Below, one piece after another: positions 8,156-15,631 of a stretch of DNA of 64,000 nt. Position numbers and translations under genes: made by a program. Position 1 is the stretch's first letter, and every line of letters starts with the position of its first letter. Under the pieces are notes generated by a model. That model saw only the letters and a program-made list of their open reading frames with translations, had not been told where the DNA came from and did not search any database. Source of the stretch: Congregibacter litoralis KT71 (GTDB taxonomy: Bacteria > Pseudomonadota > Gammaproteobacteria > Pseudomonadales > Halieaceae); contig NZ_CM002299.1 of NCBI RefSeq assembly GCF_000153125.2, positions 558,809 through 622,808 on the forward strand, read 5' to 3'.

Positions 8156-9386
8156 ATCCATCACCGATCGCTTTGTGGCAACGCGGCAGCGATTCCTGGC
8201 CATTTGTGAGCCTTTAGAGGTCGAAGATTACGGTCTCCAGGCAGCGGCTTTTGCCAGTCCCCCCAAGTGGCACCTGGCCCACACGTCCTGGTTTTTTGAA
8301 ACCTTTCTCCTCAAGCCCTTTGTTGCGGACTACGAGCCTTTGGAGCCTTTGTACGAAGTGCTTTTTAACTCTTATTACAACGGTATCGGTGATCAGCACC
8401 CCCGGGATCAGCGTGGTCTCCTGTCCCGCCCGACCCTGGATGAGGTGCTCGCCTATCGGGAGCACGTAGATCGGGCGATGCTGTCTTTGCTCAAGCGTGC
8501 CGACGGGGACGCCTCCGGGAAGGACATTCTAGCTAGAACCGTGCTGGGTATTGAGCATGAGCGGCAGCATCAGGAGCTGTTTTTTACCGATCTGAAATTT
8601 TCCCTCAGTGCTAATCCGCTGTATCCCGCTTATGTTCCGGCCGCAATCGAGGCACAGCAAACGTCGGCGCCTCTTTCCTGGACGCGCTTCGAAGAAGGGC
8701 TTGTGGAGGTCGGGCACAGCGGCGAGGAGTTTTGCTTTGATAACGAGCTGCCCCGGCACCGGGTTTTTCTCGAAGCTTTCGAACTGGCCAACAGGCTGGT
8801 GACCAATGGCGAGTATCAGGCCTTTGTGGACGACGGTGCCTACGAGCGTCCGGAGCTGTGGCTGGCGGATGGCTGGGCTGCGGTGCAGGAGAGCCATTGG
8901 TCGGGCCCTCTCCACTGGGTGGATCGTGACGGCGAGGCCCTGGAGTTCACGCTGGCGGGTTTGCAGCCGCGGCAGGCAGGGACACCGGTCAGTCACGTCA
9001 GTGGTTACGAGGCGGATGCCTACGCGCGCTGGGCGGGCGCGCGTCTGCCTCGGGAGGCTGAATGGGAACGGGTAGCCGCTAGCCGGGAAACAGCTGCGAA
9101 TGCTTTCTCCATGGACTCGTTTCATCCCAAAGCCGCCGAAGGCGCCGAGCTGCAGCAGCTTTATGGTGCGTGTTGGCAGTGGACCCAGAGTGCCTACAGT
9201 CCCTATCCGGGCTTTGCGGCCTCGGCCGGCGCCATCGGTGAATACAACGGCAAGTTCATGAGCAATCAGTGGGTCCTGCGCGGGGGCTCCTGTGTCACGC
9301 CGCCGAGTCAGGCGCGGCCGACCTACCGCAACTTTTTTTATCCCCGGGATCGCTGGCAGTTCAGCGGTATTCGTCTCGCCAGATAG
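8127..9386 (+). CDS. egtB: Ergothioneine synthase EgtB (sulfoxide synthase)
   Basis: A 419-residue protein joining an N-terminal DinB-like iron domain to a C-terminal FGE-sulfatase domain. Likely iron ligands are His52 in WHLAHTSWFFE and His144/His148 in HERQHQELF, the H...HxxxH set of EgtB. The C-terminus has RGGSCVTPPSQARPTYRNF and ends FSGIRLAR, as in the family. EgtB oxidatively joins hercynine to a thiol (cysteine or gamma-glutamylcysteine). The start may be the ATG at 8127 or the GTG at 8145, which has a better ribosome site (GGGGGA); both overlap the end of the PhzF-like gene. No egtA, egtC or egtE is seen here. Confidence 0.92.
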   Translation: MRGSPGVGSESITDRFVATRQRFLAICEPLEVEDYGLQAAAFASPPKWHLAHTSWFFETFLLKPFVADYEPLEPLYEVLFNSYYNGIGDQHPRDQRGLLSRPTLDEVLAYREHVDRAMLSLLKRADGDASGKDILARTVLGIEHERQHQELFFTDLKFSLSANPLYPAYVPAAIEAQQTSAPLSWTRFEEGLVEVGHSGEEFCFDNELPRHRVFLEAFELANRLVTNGEYQAFVDDGAYERPELWLADGWAAVQESHWSGPLHWVDRDGEALEFTLAGLQPRQAGTPVSHVSGYEADAYARWAGARLPREAEWERVAASRETAANAFSMDSFHPKAAEGAELQQLYGACWQWTQSAYSPYPGFAASAGAIGEYNGKFMSNQWVLRGGSCVTPPSQARPTYRNFFYPRDRWQFSGIRLAR

Positions 9387-9425
9387 CGCTGACCTCGGAA
9401 GCAGAGCAAGGAACCACTGAACGTT

Positions 9426-10403
9426 ATGAACGAACCGTTGGGCAAAGTAACTCGTGTGAGCTTTCGGGATGAGCATCCGGATCTCGGCGATGGCCGGGAG
9501 GAAATACTCAAAGGGCTGTCCCTCCCCCAGAAGAGCGTCAATCCCAAGTGGTTTTACGATCAGCGCGGCTCCGAGCTTTTTGACGAAATCACCCGCTTGC
9601 CCGAGTACTACCCCACGCGTACGGAAGTCCTGATTCTGGAAAAACACCGGGAGGCCATTGCCCGGATTTGCGGTTCCGATTGTGTGTTGATTGAGCCGGG
9701 CAGCGGGTCCAGTGAGAAGGTGCGTATTTTCCTGGATACGCTCAAACCCTCTGTCTATGTTCCCATCGATATCTCGGCATCTTTTCTCAAGGATTCCGCC
9801 GAGGCCCTGGGGGAAGAATATCCCTGGCTGGATATCCATGCGGTGTGCGCGGACTTCAACAGTGGTTGGGGTTTTCTCGATGAGCTGCCGCCGTCGCCGC
9901 GGGTGGTGTTTTATCCCGGCTCAACCATCGGCAATCTCGAGCCTGACATGGCGCAGCGCTTTCTAAAGAGTTTGCGGGACATGGTGGGGCCTGATGGGGG
10001 CGTGCTTATCGGCGTCGATACCCACAAGTCCACGGAGCGCCTCAACGCTGCCTACAACGATAGCGCGGGTGTCACCGCCGACTTCAATCTGAATATCCTC
10101 CGTCGCATGAACGAACTTCTGGATGCGGATTTCCATGAGTCCCGCTTTAGCCACCGTGCGTTCTATAACGAAAACCAGCGTCGCATAGAAATGCACCTGG
10201 TCAGCGATTGCGCCCAAGAGGTTAGCCATGCCAGCGGCAGCATTGACTTTCGCGAAGGCGAAAGCATCCACACGGAGTGTTCCTACAAATACAGTCTTGA
10301 GGGCTTTGCGGCCTTAGCAGGCTCAGGAGGTTTCGATATCGCTGAGACCTGGCAGGATGACGAGGCCTTGTTCAGTCTCCACTACCTGCGCGCGGCGGCT
10401 TAA
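9426..10403 (+). CDS. egtD: L-histidine N-alpha-methyltransferase EgtD
   Basis: A 325-residue SAM-dependent methyltransferase that converts histidine to hercynine, the first step of ergothioneine synthesis. Conserved features are NPKWFYDQRGSELFDEIT (39-56), YYPTRTEVLIL, and the SAM site IEPGSGSSEKVR (89-100), with PIDIS and YPGSTIGNLEP further on. It follows egtB by 39 bp on the same strand, giving the usual egtB-egtD order. Ergothioneine is a thiol antioxidant that quenches singlet oxygen, which would suit a pigment-bearing phototroph; that link is inference. Confidence 0.95.
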   Translation: MNEPLGKVTRVSFRDEHPDLGDGREEILKGLSLPQKSVNPKWFYDQRGSELFDEITRLPEYYPTRTEVLILEKHREAIARICGSDCVLIEPGSGSSEKVRIFLDTLKPSVYVPIDISASFLKDSAEALGEEYPWLDIHAVCADFNSGWGFLDELPPSPRVVFYPGSTIGNLEPDMAQRFLKSLRDMVGPDGGVLIGVDTHKSTERLNAAYNDSAGVTADFNLNILRRMNELLDADFHESRFSHRAFYNENQRRIEMHLVSDCAQEVSHASGSIDFREGESIHTECSYKYSLEGFAALAGSGGFDIAETWQDDEALFSLHYLRAAA

Positions 10404-10425
10404 ACCCCGGAGTTGTTACCGACCC

Positions 10426-10938
10426 TTACCAGTGTCCGGTACCGGGCTCGCCTTTAAACGGTCCCACCAGGCGGTCGGTAATCCAGCCGCCGTAGAACTC
10501 CCCGGGTTGCGGCCGCACGCGCTCACCATCAACGCTGCATTGCACCTTTGATGGATAGAAGGACGCATGGCGATCGATGGCGGCAAAGCTTTTTGAGGGT
10601 CTGGCGTAGAGCCAGGCGACGGGAACTCCCCGGGGATCATCGGCGAGGGCGAAGTAGCTTGCCTGTCCCTTCCATTCACAGAAACTGCGGTGGGCTATCT
10701 CCCGGAGTTGGGACCAGTCGATGTCGTCCTCGGGCAAATAGTAGGTGGGTGGACTCGCAGTCTCCAGAACCCTGAGTGCCCTCCGGGATGTGGCAATAGG
10801 ATTTTCCCTGCTGCTCACCTCAACAAGCTCATCGCTAGAGACAAGAATAGGCGGGCGGGGGTAGTCCCATACGGACTCCTGACCGGGGCCGGGCTCGATG
10901 GCGAAGTCAGGATGTTCACTGCCGGTATATTTCCACAT
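10426..10938 (-). CDS. DUF427 family protein
   Basis: A 170-residue soluble protein with the full DUF427 pattern: WDYPRPPILV, the RALRVLETASPPTYYLPEDD stretch, FCEWKGQASYF, AFYP-like SFYPSKVQCSVDGE and a C-terminal FYGGWITDRLVGPFKG. The family is a small beta-rich fold of unknown activity, found widely in bacteria and fungi. It converges with egtD, 22 bp apart, and shares no operon with it. No function can be given. Confidence 0.85.
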   Translation of the reverse strand: MWKYTGSEHPDFAIEPGPGQESVWDYPRPPILVSSDELVEVSSRENPIATSRRALRVLETASPPTYYLPEDDIDWSQLREIAHRSFCEWKGQASYFALADDPRGVPVAWLYARPSKSFAAIDRHASFYPSKVQCSVDGERVRPQPGEFYGGWITDRLVGPFKGEPGTGHW

Positions 10939-11115
10939 GCGTCTACTCTAGCGCTTCTTTGCCGTCGCAGCGATGTTCCGGGATCCGGGATCGTTGCAGG
11001 ACTAGAGGTGCAGACAGGGGCTTAGCCTTATCGGTTCCGCGTCCCCGGTATCGGCGCAGCTTGATTAGAATGGGAGTCCCCGAGCCTTAAGCTTGACGAT
11101 GACAGCGCCTGATCA

Positions 11116-11901
11116 ATGAATCATTCGCAATCTGTGCAACCGTCCCAATCTGCGCAAACCGAAAGCGGTCGTTTTTTTCAGTATCTGGCGTTTGCTTTGC
11201 TGGGCATTGTGGTGATCGGCTTTGCGCCGTCCTTCTTTTTACGCTTTTTTACTGAGGAAGCGCCGCTCCCTCTCTACCTGCACTTCCACGGAGCTTTGCT
11301 GACGGGTTGGTTTGTAATCCTCTGCCTCCAAGCTTCCTTAATCAGAGGCCAGCGTCGCGTCATTCATCAGAAACTGGGCCCTTATCTCATGGCCTATGCG
11401 GCGGTGGTGGCGGTGGCGGCCCTCATGGCGACGTTGAACTATGTGGGACGGGAGCTCGAACGGGGATTCACTCTCGCGTCGGATATGGGAGACGTGAACC
11501 CTCTGCAGGCCTCGGGCTTGCCCTTCGGGGAGTTCGCCGCAGCGCTGCTGTCCTTCAATATTGCGTCGGTGGTGGGCTTCGTTGTGCTCCTCGCTATGGC
11601 GGTTGTCTGGCGAGAGCGGCGAGAACATCACAAGCGCTATGTGATGTTTGCCTCCTTGTCGATTATTGCCCCGGGGCTGGCGCGAATTTCGCGTATGGTT
11701 CTGGAAACGGAGCAGGGCCCTCTCATTCCCCTGGGTCTGGCCGGGCTGGTGTTGGCGATCGTAGTTTATGACTTCCTCACGCTCCACAGGGCTCATCGCG
11801 CGACGGTCACCGCCATTGCCATACTTTTTGTACTTAACAGTATTGCCGGACTGGTCGCTCTGAGTCCTTTGGGGAAAGCCCTCGTAATCAGCCTGGCCTA
11901 A
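11116..11901 (+). CDS. Uncharacterised multi-pass membrane protein
   Basis: A 261-residue hydrophobic protein with about seven membrane segments (near residues 23-42, 55-75, 88-108, 140-162, 175-195, 200-220, 230-250). Notable conserved-looking stretches are LYLHFHGALLTGWFVIL, GQRRVIHQKLGPYLMAYA and EHHKRYVMFASLSII, where histidines in or near helices could bind a metal or haem. I do not recognise the family with confidence; it resembles DUF2306-like membrane proteins. It converges with the BKACE gene with only 5 bp between stops. Confidence 0.65.
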   Translation: MNHSQSVQPSQSAQTESGRFFQYLAFALLGIVVIGFAPSFFLRFFTEEAPLPLYLHFHGALLTGWFVILCLQASLIRGQRRVIHQKLGPYLMAYAAVVAVAALMATLNYVGRELERGFTLASDMGDVNPLQASGLPFGEFAAALLSFNIASVVGFVVLLAMAVVWRERREHHKRYVMFASLSIIAPGLARISRMVLETEQGPLIPLGLAGLVLAIVVYDFLTLHRAHRATVTAIAILFVLNSIAGLVALSPLGKALVISLA

Positions 11902-11906
11902 GGGTG

Positions 11907-12830
11907 CTAGTGCTGCCTGAAGCTCACGGGATAGGTGGGTAGATCGAGCATCTTCGCGGCTTCTGCGGGGGTGGCGATGGGACGCTCATAGCGCCTGGCA
12001 ATTTCTACGACCTCCTTGACCAGTTCGACGTTGGTCGGAGTGCGCTCTCCCCCATAGGGCTCCAGACCCACCTGCACGTGTCCGCCCCGCGCAATGGCGG
12101 CCTCGGCGAGGCCGCAGCCTGCGCAGTCGTCGCCGAAACTCGATACCAGCCAGGGCACTTCCCAGTCGCCAAGCATGCCCAGATATGCGTCGAGACTCGT
12201 GGCCGTGGGCGGCATGCCAAAGGGCAGCTCATCGGAGGCGAAGTACAGCTTGATCATGCTGCCGCGGGGCAGTTTTCCTGCCCGATGATAGGCAAGGATG
12301 AATTTTAAAAAGCCCGGCTCAAAGATCGATACGCTCATGCCGATGTTGTGGCGCCTGCAGGCCTCTACGTAGTACCGGGAATCTGTCATGTCATTGCGAT
12401 ACAGGTACTCGCTGGGTGCAAAGAGACCTTCTTCATCAAGCAGGGAAAGATTAAAAGTGCCGGGATCCACCAGGCCCTGGGCCAGTAAGCCTTCCGTCGC
12501 CATTTCTTCCACGTGCTTGTAGCGGGTTTCCACGGGGACGCCTTCCTGGCCGACGGGCATGGTGGGGGTCAGAATCGCATCGGGCCGTAACGCCAGCAGT
12601 CTGCGCCAGGGCCGGGCGTAGCGCTCTGTGTCGAGCTCGCCGGAGCCGCCGATGATCGGTTCATCGCTGTGATTGTGGATCAGCGCCGCACCGGCTTCCA
12701 TGCAGGCTACCGCGTCCGCAACGATTTCGTCGTCGCTATAGGGGACCGCAGGGTTCAGGGCCTTGCTGGCGGCGCCATTCAGGGAGGCTTCAATGATGAG
12801 CGGTTTTCCCGCTACCGAGGGGCTGGTCAT
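11907..12830 (-). CDS. BKACE (DUF849) beta-keto acid cleavage enzyme
   Basis: A 307-residue TIM-barrel protein of the BKACE family, whose members cleave a beta-keto acid with acetyl-CoA to give acetoacetate and a CoA ester, as in lysine fermentation (Kce). Seen are PLIIEASLNGAAS at the start, the metal-binding GAALIHNHSDEP, LTPTMPVG, and VGLEPYGGERTPTNVELVKE near the end. The substrate cannot be deduced. It lies 42 bp downstream of def on the same strand, so it may be the last gene of the puc operon, though a separate promoter is possible. Confidence 0.87.
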   Translation of the reverse strand: MTSPSVAGKPLIIEASLNGAASKALNPAVPYSDDEIVADAVACMEAGAALIHNHSDEPIIGGSGELDTERYARPWRRLLALRPDAILTPTMPVGQEGVPVETRYKHVEEMATEGLLAQGLVDPGTFNLSLLDEEGLFAPSEYLYRNDMTDSRYYVEACRRHNIGMSVSIFEPGFLKFILAYHRAGKLPRGSMIKLYFASDELPFGMPPTATSLDAYLGMLGDWEVPWLVSSFGDDCAGCGLAEAAIARGGHVQVGLEPYGGERTPTNVELVKEVVEIARRYERPIATPAEAAKMLDLPTYPVSFRQH

Positions 12831-12872
12831 AGGGCTTCCAGAGAGAATTTGTGAATGCCCAGTTTGCGTTAC

Positions 12873-13382
12873 TCAGGCTGCGCGGGAAAGACCTGTGTTG
12901 CCGCCCGACGCCATTCTCAGGCGTAGTTTCTTGAACCATGAGAGGCGGTCCGTGAACAGAATCCCATCGAGGTGATCGACTTCGTGCTGTACGCACACGG
13001 CGTGAAGGTCATCGACGTCGAACTCACAAAGCTTGCCGTGAATATCCTGAGCGCGGAGCTTTACCCGTATGCAGCGCACGACATTACCTTCTATGCCGGG
13101 CACCGACAGACAGCTTTCTTCGACATAGCGGGACTTGGATCGCTTGAGGATTTCGGGATTGATATAGACCCGGGCCCCGAAATCATCATCGGGTACGTGA
13201 ACAACGATGATGCGTTTGAAAATGCCCGTCTGAGGGGCGGAGAGGCCAATGGCGCCGGAGTGCCCCAGGGTTTCGAATAAGTCGTTGACCTGTTGTTGCA
13301 GGGCTTCGTCAAAGCGCGATACCGCCTCGGAGTGCTCACGCAGGCGCTCATCGGGTACCTCGATAATATCCAGGATGGCCAT
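12873..13382 (-). CDS. def: Peptide deformylase coupled to pucC
   Basis: A 169-residue peptide deformylase, which removes the formyl group from the N-terminal methionine of new proteins. All three motifs are present with slight changes: GLSAPQ (46-51; usual GLAAPQ), ESCLS (89-93; usual EGCLS) and the metal site HEVDHLDG (133-140). Cys91, His133 and His137 would bind the metal and Glu134 would be the catalyst. The ATG immediately follows the pucC stop with no gap, so translation is probably coupled. Housekeeping def genes usually sit with fmt; here the neighbours are light-harvesting genes, suggesting a second, specialised copy. Confidence 0.92.
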   Translation of the reverse strand: MAILDIIEVPDERLREHSEAVSRFDEALQQQVNDLFETLGHSGAIGLSAPQTGIFKRIIVVHVPDDDFGARVYINPEILKRSKSRYVEESCLSVPGIEGNVVRCIRVKLRAQDIHGKLCEFDVDDLHAVCVQHEVDHLDGILFTDRLSWFKKLRLRMASGGNTGLSRAA

Positions 13383-14816
13383 TTAGACGGCATGCTCCGC
13401 TGCACTTCCCTGTCTCACGGCAAAGCGCTCCTGGCGAAGCAGCGGGGCAATGAGAATCAGGGTGATAAGAAGTAATGCGATCTCAATGCCATAGACCGTC
13501 ATGTAGCCACTGGCGCTGGCGCTGCTGGCACCGGCGCTCAGGGAGCCTGCCTCCAGGGTGTTGACCGTGTCACGAATAACGCCGCTCATCGCCACGCCGA
13601 TACCCGCCGCTGTTGCCTGTACAGCGCCCCAGGCGCCCAGGGCCAAACCCGCTTGTTCCCGGGGGGCGCGACTCATGGTGGATGTCAGCGTGCCGTGGCC
13701 AAAGAGTGCGCCGCCAAAGCCCACGAGGAAATTGCCGATAACAAAAAGCCAGGGATTGAGTAGCGGGGCTGCGGTGATGACAAGGGCGAAGGCCGGGAGT
13801 CCGATGAAGGCCCCGATCCGCGTGGCCACATAAGGGTCCATGCCGTCGCCGATGGCTTTGGACGCGGCGCCAAAGCCCACGAGGCCACCCACGGCAAACA
13901 GCGCGGTGAGCAGGGTGGTGGAGCTCACGGAGAGGTTCAGAACATGGCCGCCAAAAGGCTCCAGGAGTATGTCCGCCATGCCAAAGGCCATGGTGCCCAT
14001 GCCGACAATGGCGAGCCTGCGGTAGGTGTGCTCTCCCTCGCAGAACTTGAGCCACGCTTCTTTAAAGCTTGGGTCTGGCGCGACGGTAACGGCGCCGCGC
14101 TGGGGTCGTCGGGCTTCCTGCTTCCACACGGCGGTTACGTTGAGAACCAGGGTGAGGAGAGCGGCCATCTGGATCACCTGTACCAGGCGTCCGGGGCTGA
14201 AGTCGATGAGCACCGTGCCGAAGATCAGCGCACTGATCATCATGCCGACGAGGAGCATGACATACATAAGACCTACCACCCGGGGATGGGATTCTTCGGG
14301 CGTCAGGTCCGTGGCCAGGGCCAGCCCGGCCGTCTGCACGGTATGTATGCCGGCACCAACCAGTAAAAAGGAGGCTGCAGCTGCAACCTGGCCGACCCAG
14401 GGCGACACGCTGCCGGAGAGCCCCTCGCCAGCAAGCACCAGGAGGGCAAAGGGCATGATGGAAAAGCCGCCGAACTGTGCAAGGGATCCTTTCCAGACGA
14501 AGGGTACGCGGCGCCAACCCAGGGCACTCTGATGGTTATCTGAGCGAAAGCCGATGAGTGCCCGAAGGGGCGCAAAGATCAGGGGCATTGCCAGCATGAC
14601 ACCGACGATGGATGCGGGCACATTGAGTTCTACAATCATGACGCGATTGAGCGTGCCCACGAGAAGCACCATCGCCATGCCTACGGATATCTGAAACAGG
14701 GACAGTCTTAGAAGCCGCCGCAAGGGCAGGTCAGGCGTCGCGACATCTGCAAAGGGCATGCAGTGCGAGCCCAAGGAGGACCACAGAGAAATGAGTTTTC
14801 GGTCGAAGCGGTTCAC
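13383..14816 (-). CDS. pucC: PucC-family light-harvesting assembly / BCH transporter
   Basis: A 477-residue membrane protein of about 12 helices in the PucC/LhaA branch of the major facilitator superfamily. PucC is needed for assembly of LH2 antenna complexes in purple bacteria and may deliver bacteriochlorophyll. Family features are LRRLLRLSLFQISVGMA near residue 30, LNRVMIVELNVPASIVG, APLRALIGFRSDN and WRRVPFVWKG (107-130). It lies directly downstream of pucBA, separated by 78 bp that include a 9-bp-stem hairpin, and its stop abuts the def start. The pucB-pucA-pucC order matches the classical puc operon. Confidence 0.93.
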   Translation of the reverse strand: MNRFDRKLISLWSSLGSHCMPFADVATPDLPLRRLLRLSLFQISVGMAMVLLVGTLNRVMIVELNVPASIVGVMLAMPLIFAPLRALIGFRSDNHQSALGWRRVPFVWKGSLAQFGGFSIMPFALLVLAGEGLSGSVSPWVGQVAAAASFLLVGAGIHTVQTAGLALATDLTPEESHPRVVGLMYVMLLVGMMISALIFGTVLIDFSPGRLVQVIQMAALLTLVLNVTAVWKQEARRPQRGAVTVAPDPSFKEAWLKFCEGEHTYRRLAIVGMGTMAFGMADILLEPFGGHVLNLSVSSTTLLTALFAVGGLVGFGAASKAIGDGMDPYVATRIGAFIGLPAFALVITAAPLLNPWLFVIGNFLVGFGGALFGHGTLTSTMSRAPREQAGLALGAWGAVQATAAGIGVAMSGVIRDTVNTLEAGSLSAGASSASASGYMTVYGIEIALLLITLILIAPLLRQERFAVRQGSAAEHAV

Positions 14817-14839
14817 CGTTACTCAATCCTTAGAAATAG

Positions 14840-14865
14840 TTCGGGGCGACCTGAGCCGCCCCGAA
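14840..14865 (-). promoter_or_regulatory. Intercistronic hairpin between pucA and pucC
   Basis: TTCGGGGCG (14840-14848) pairs perfectly with CGCCCCGAA (14857-14865) around an 8-base loop. In the puc transcript this forms a strong stem after pucA and before pucC, with no following T-run in the direction of transcription. That makes it a likely mRNA processing or 3'-end stabilising element rather than a full terminator, like the hairpin after pufBA in Rhodobacter, and would let antenna mRNA exceed pucC mRNA. Confidence 0.7.
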
Positions 14866-14894
14866 AGGTTTTGTTTAAAACCGCTCACGCGATC

Positions 14895-15038
14895 TCAGCC
14901 ACCCCAATAGGCAGCAAACCAGGTTGTGTTGTTCAGGATGGCGAAATGCACGGTGAGTGCGATAACTGCCACGCCACCCAGCATCAGGGGGATTCCGACA
15001 GTCGGGTTCACCACAGTCCAAAGTTTTCCGTTATTCAT
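14895..15038 (-). CDS. pucA: LH2-type light-harvesting alpha subunit
   Basis: A 47-residue antenna peptide, too short for ordinary ORF lists. It begins [12 protein letters not shown] and ends [10 protein letters not shown], close to the Rhodoblastus acidophilus LH2 alpha subunit. One membrane helix spans about residues 14-36. His31 is the B850 bacteriochlorophyll ligand, and Tyr44-Trp45 are the residues that hydrogen-bond the pigments in B800-850 complexes (they are Phe-Leu in B800-820 forms). Met1 corresponds to the N-terminal B800 ligand of the acidophilus structure. A strong AAGGAG ribosome site overlaps the pucB stop, 7 bp before the ATG. Confidence 0.95.
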   Translation of the reverse strand: MNNGKLWTVVNPTVGIPLMLGGVAVIALTVHFAILNNTTWFAAYWGG

Positions 15039-15048
15039 GGTTTACTCC

Positions 15049-15201
15049 TTAGCCCAACCAGGGGGTTAGTGTGTATGCCAGGGCATGCGCTACCAATGCA
15101 ATGACGAAAAATACACGCGTACCATCGATGATGTACTTGTGCACCTCTTCTGATTCCCTGATGGTCAAGCCGGTGGGGAACACCTTTTCTCCGTTTTCCA
15201 C
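15049..15201 (-). CDS. pucB: LH2-type light-harvesting beta subunit
   Basis: A 50-residue antenna peptide starting at a GTG (15201), forced because a stop codon lies three codons upstream in frame; a GAGG ribosome site is 9 bp before it. The core reads [16 protein letters not shown] then [15 protein letters not shown]. His39 is the B850 bacteriochlorophyll ligand and His21, 18 residues earlier, matches the conserved surface histidine of LH2 beta chains. A single membrane helix covers about residues 24-45. It precedes pucA by 10 bp, in the usual beta-alpha order. Confidence 0.95.
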   Translation of the reverse strand: MENGEKVFPTGLTIRESEEVHKYIIDGTRVFFVIALVAHALAYTLTPWLG

Positions 15202-15274
15202 GTTTTGCTACCTCGTTACCTATCACAGTGATGGCGGGATCATTGCCCCGGAGGCAACTTTTCCCGTATCAATC

Positions 15275-15303
15275 AGACTAGGAAGTCGTTCATCTATTGT
15301 CAA
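15275..15303 (-). promoter_or_regulatory. Probable sigma-70 promoter of pucBA
   Basis: On the minus strand TTGACA (15298-15303) is a perfect -35 box. At 17 bp spacing it is followed by TAGTCT (15275-15280), a fair -10 box with the key first T-A and last T. The start would fall near 15268, giving a leader of about 67 bases before pucB. The -35 box overlaps the degenerate PpsR-like palindrome, so binding there would block RNA polymerase. Confidence 0.65.
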
Positions 15304-15315
15304 GATTATTTGTCA
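15298..15315. promoter_or_regulatory. Second, degenerate PpsR/CrtJ-like site
   Basis: TGT-N12-TCA, one base away from the TGT-N12-ACA consensus. It overlaps the -35 box and ends exactly 8 bp from the perfect palindrome at 15324-15341, the spacing used for cooperative CrtJ binding at Rhodobacter bchC. Confidence 0.55.
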
Positions 15316-15323
15316 TATGTATG

Positions 15324-15341
15324 TGTAAAGATTGGCTTACA
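15324..15341. promoter_or_regulatory. PpsR/CrtJ-type palindrome upstream of pucBA
   Basis: A perfect TGT-N12-ACA motif lying within a longer exact palindrome, TGTGTAA-N8-TTACACA (15322-15343). This is the target of the PpsR/CrtJ family, redox- and oxygen-responsive repressors of photosynthesis genes. It lies about 20 bp upstream of the -35 box of pucBA. No ppsR gene is in the window. Between here and 15489 I see no gene. Confidence 0.8.
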
Positions 15342-15488
15342 CATTGACGCAGGGCTCAAGGCGTGGAACGGGTGCCTGGGGCGAACTTTCGGGCGGCAGC
15401 TGCTAGCAGCGTTGCGGCGCGGCTATTCGTCGCGATGCCGAAGAGCGCGATAGAGAAATAGACAGAGGCTAAGTGATTGAATATGCAT

Positions 15489-15523
15489 AAAAAAAACCCG
15501 GAGTCAGAGAGAGCTCCGGGGTT
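15489..15523 (-). terminator. Rho-independent terminator of the repeat-protein gene
   Basis: CTCCGGG/CCCGGAG form a 7-bp GC-rich stem (15497-15503 with 15514-15520) around a 10-base loop; on the minus strand it is followed by a run of eight Ts (15489-15496). It lies about 110 bp after the stop at 15632 and so should end that transcript before the puc promoter. Confidence 0.85.
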
Positions 15524-15631
15524 GTTTTCAGCGATCGTGAGCGGACCATGACTGCCTTGTGTGCCGATCATGGATGCCGCAGGAAAGCCCGTCATAAAGG
15601 CCCCATGCAACTTTCTGTTGCGTTGCCGCTG

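Noticed and set aside
14895..15201. LH1 (pufBA) rather than LH2
   Set aside because: The residue pattern (MNxGK start, Tyr44-Trp45, TPWLG ending) and the following pucC fit LH2, and there is no pufLM downstream.
15356..15610. An 84-codon minus frame in the region between pucB and the repeat protein
   Set aside because: It runs through the terminator hairpin and A-run and has no ribosome site; the composition is not gene-like.
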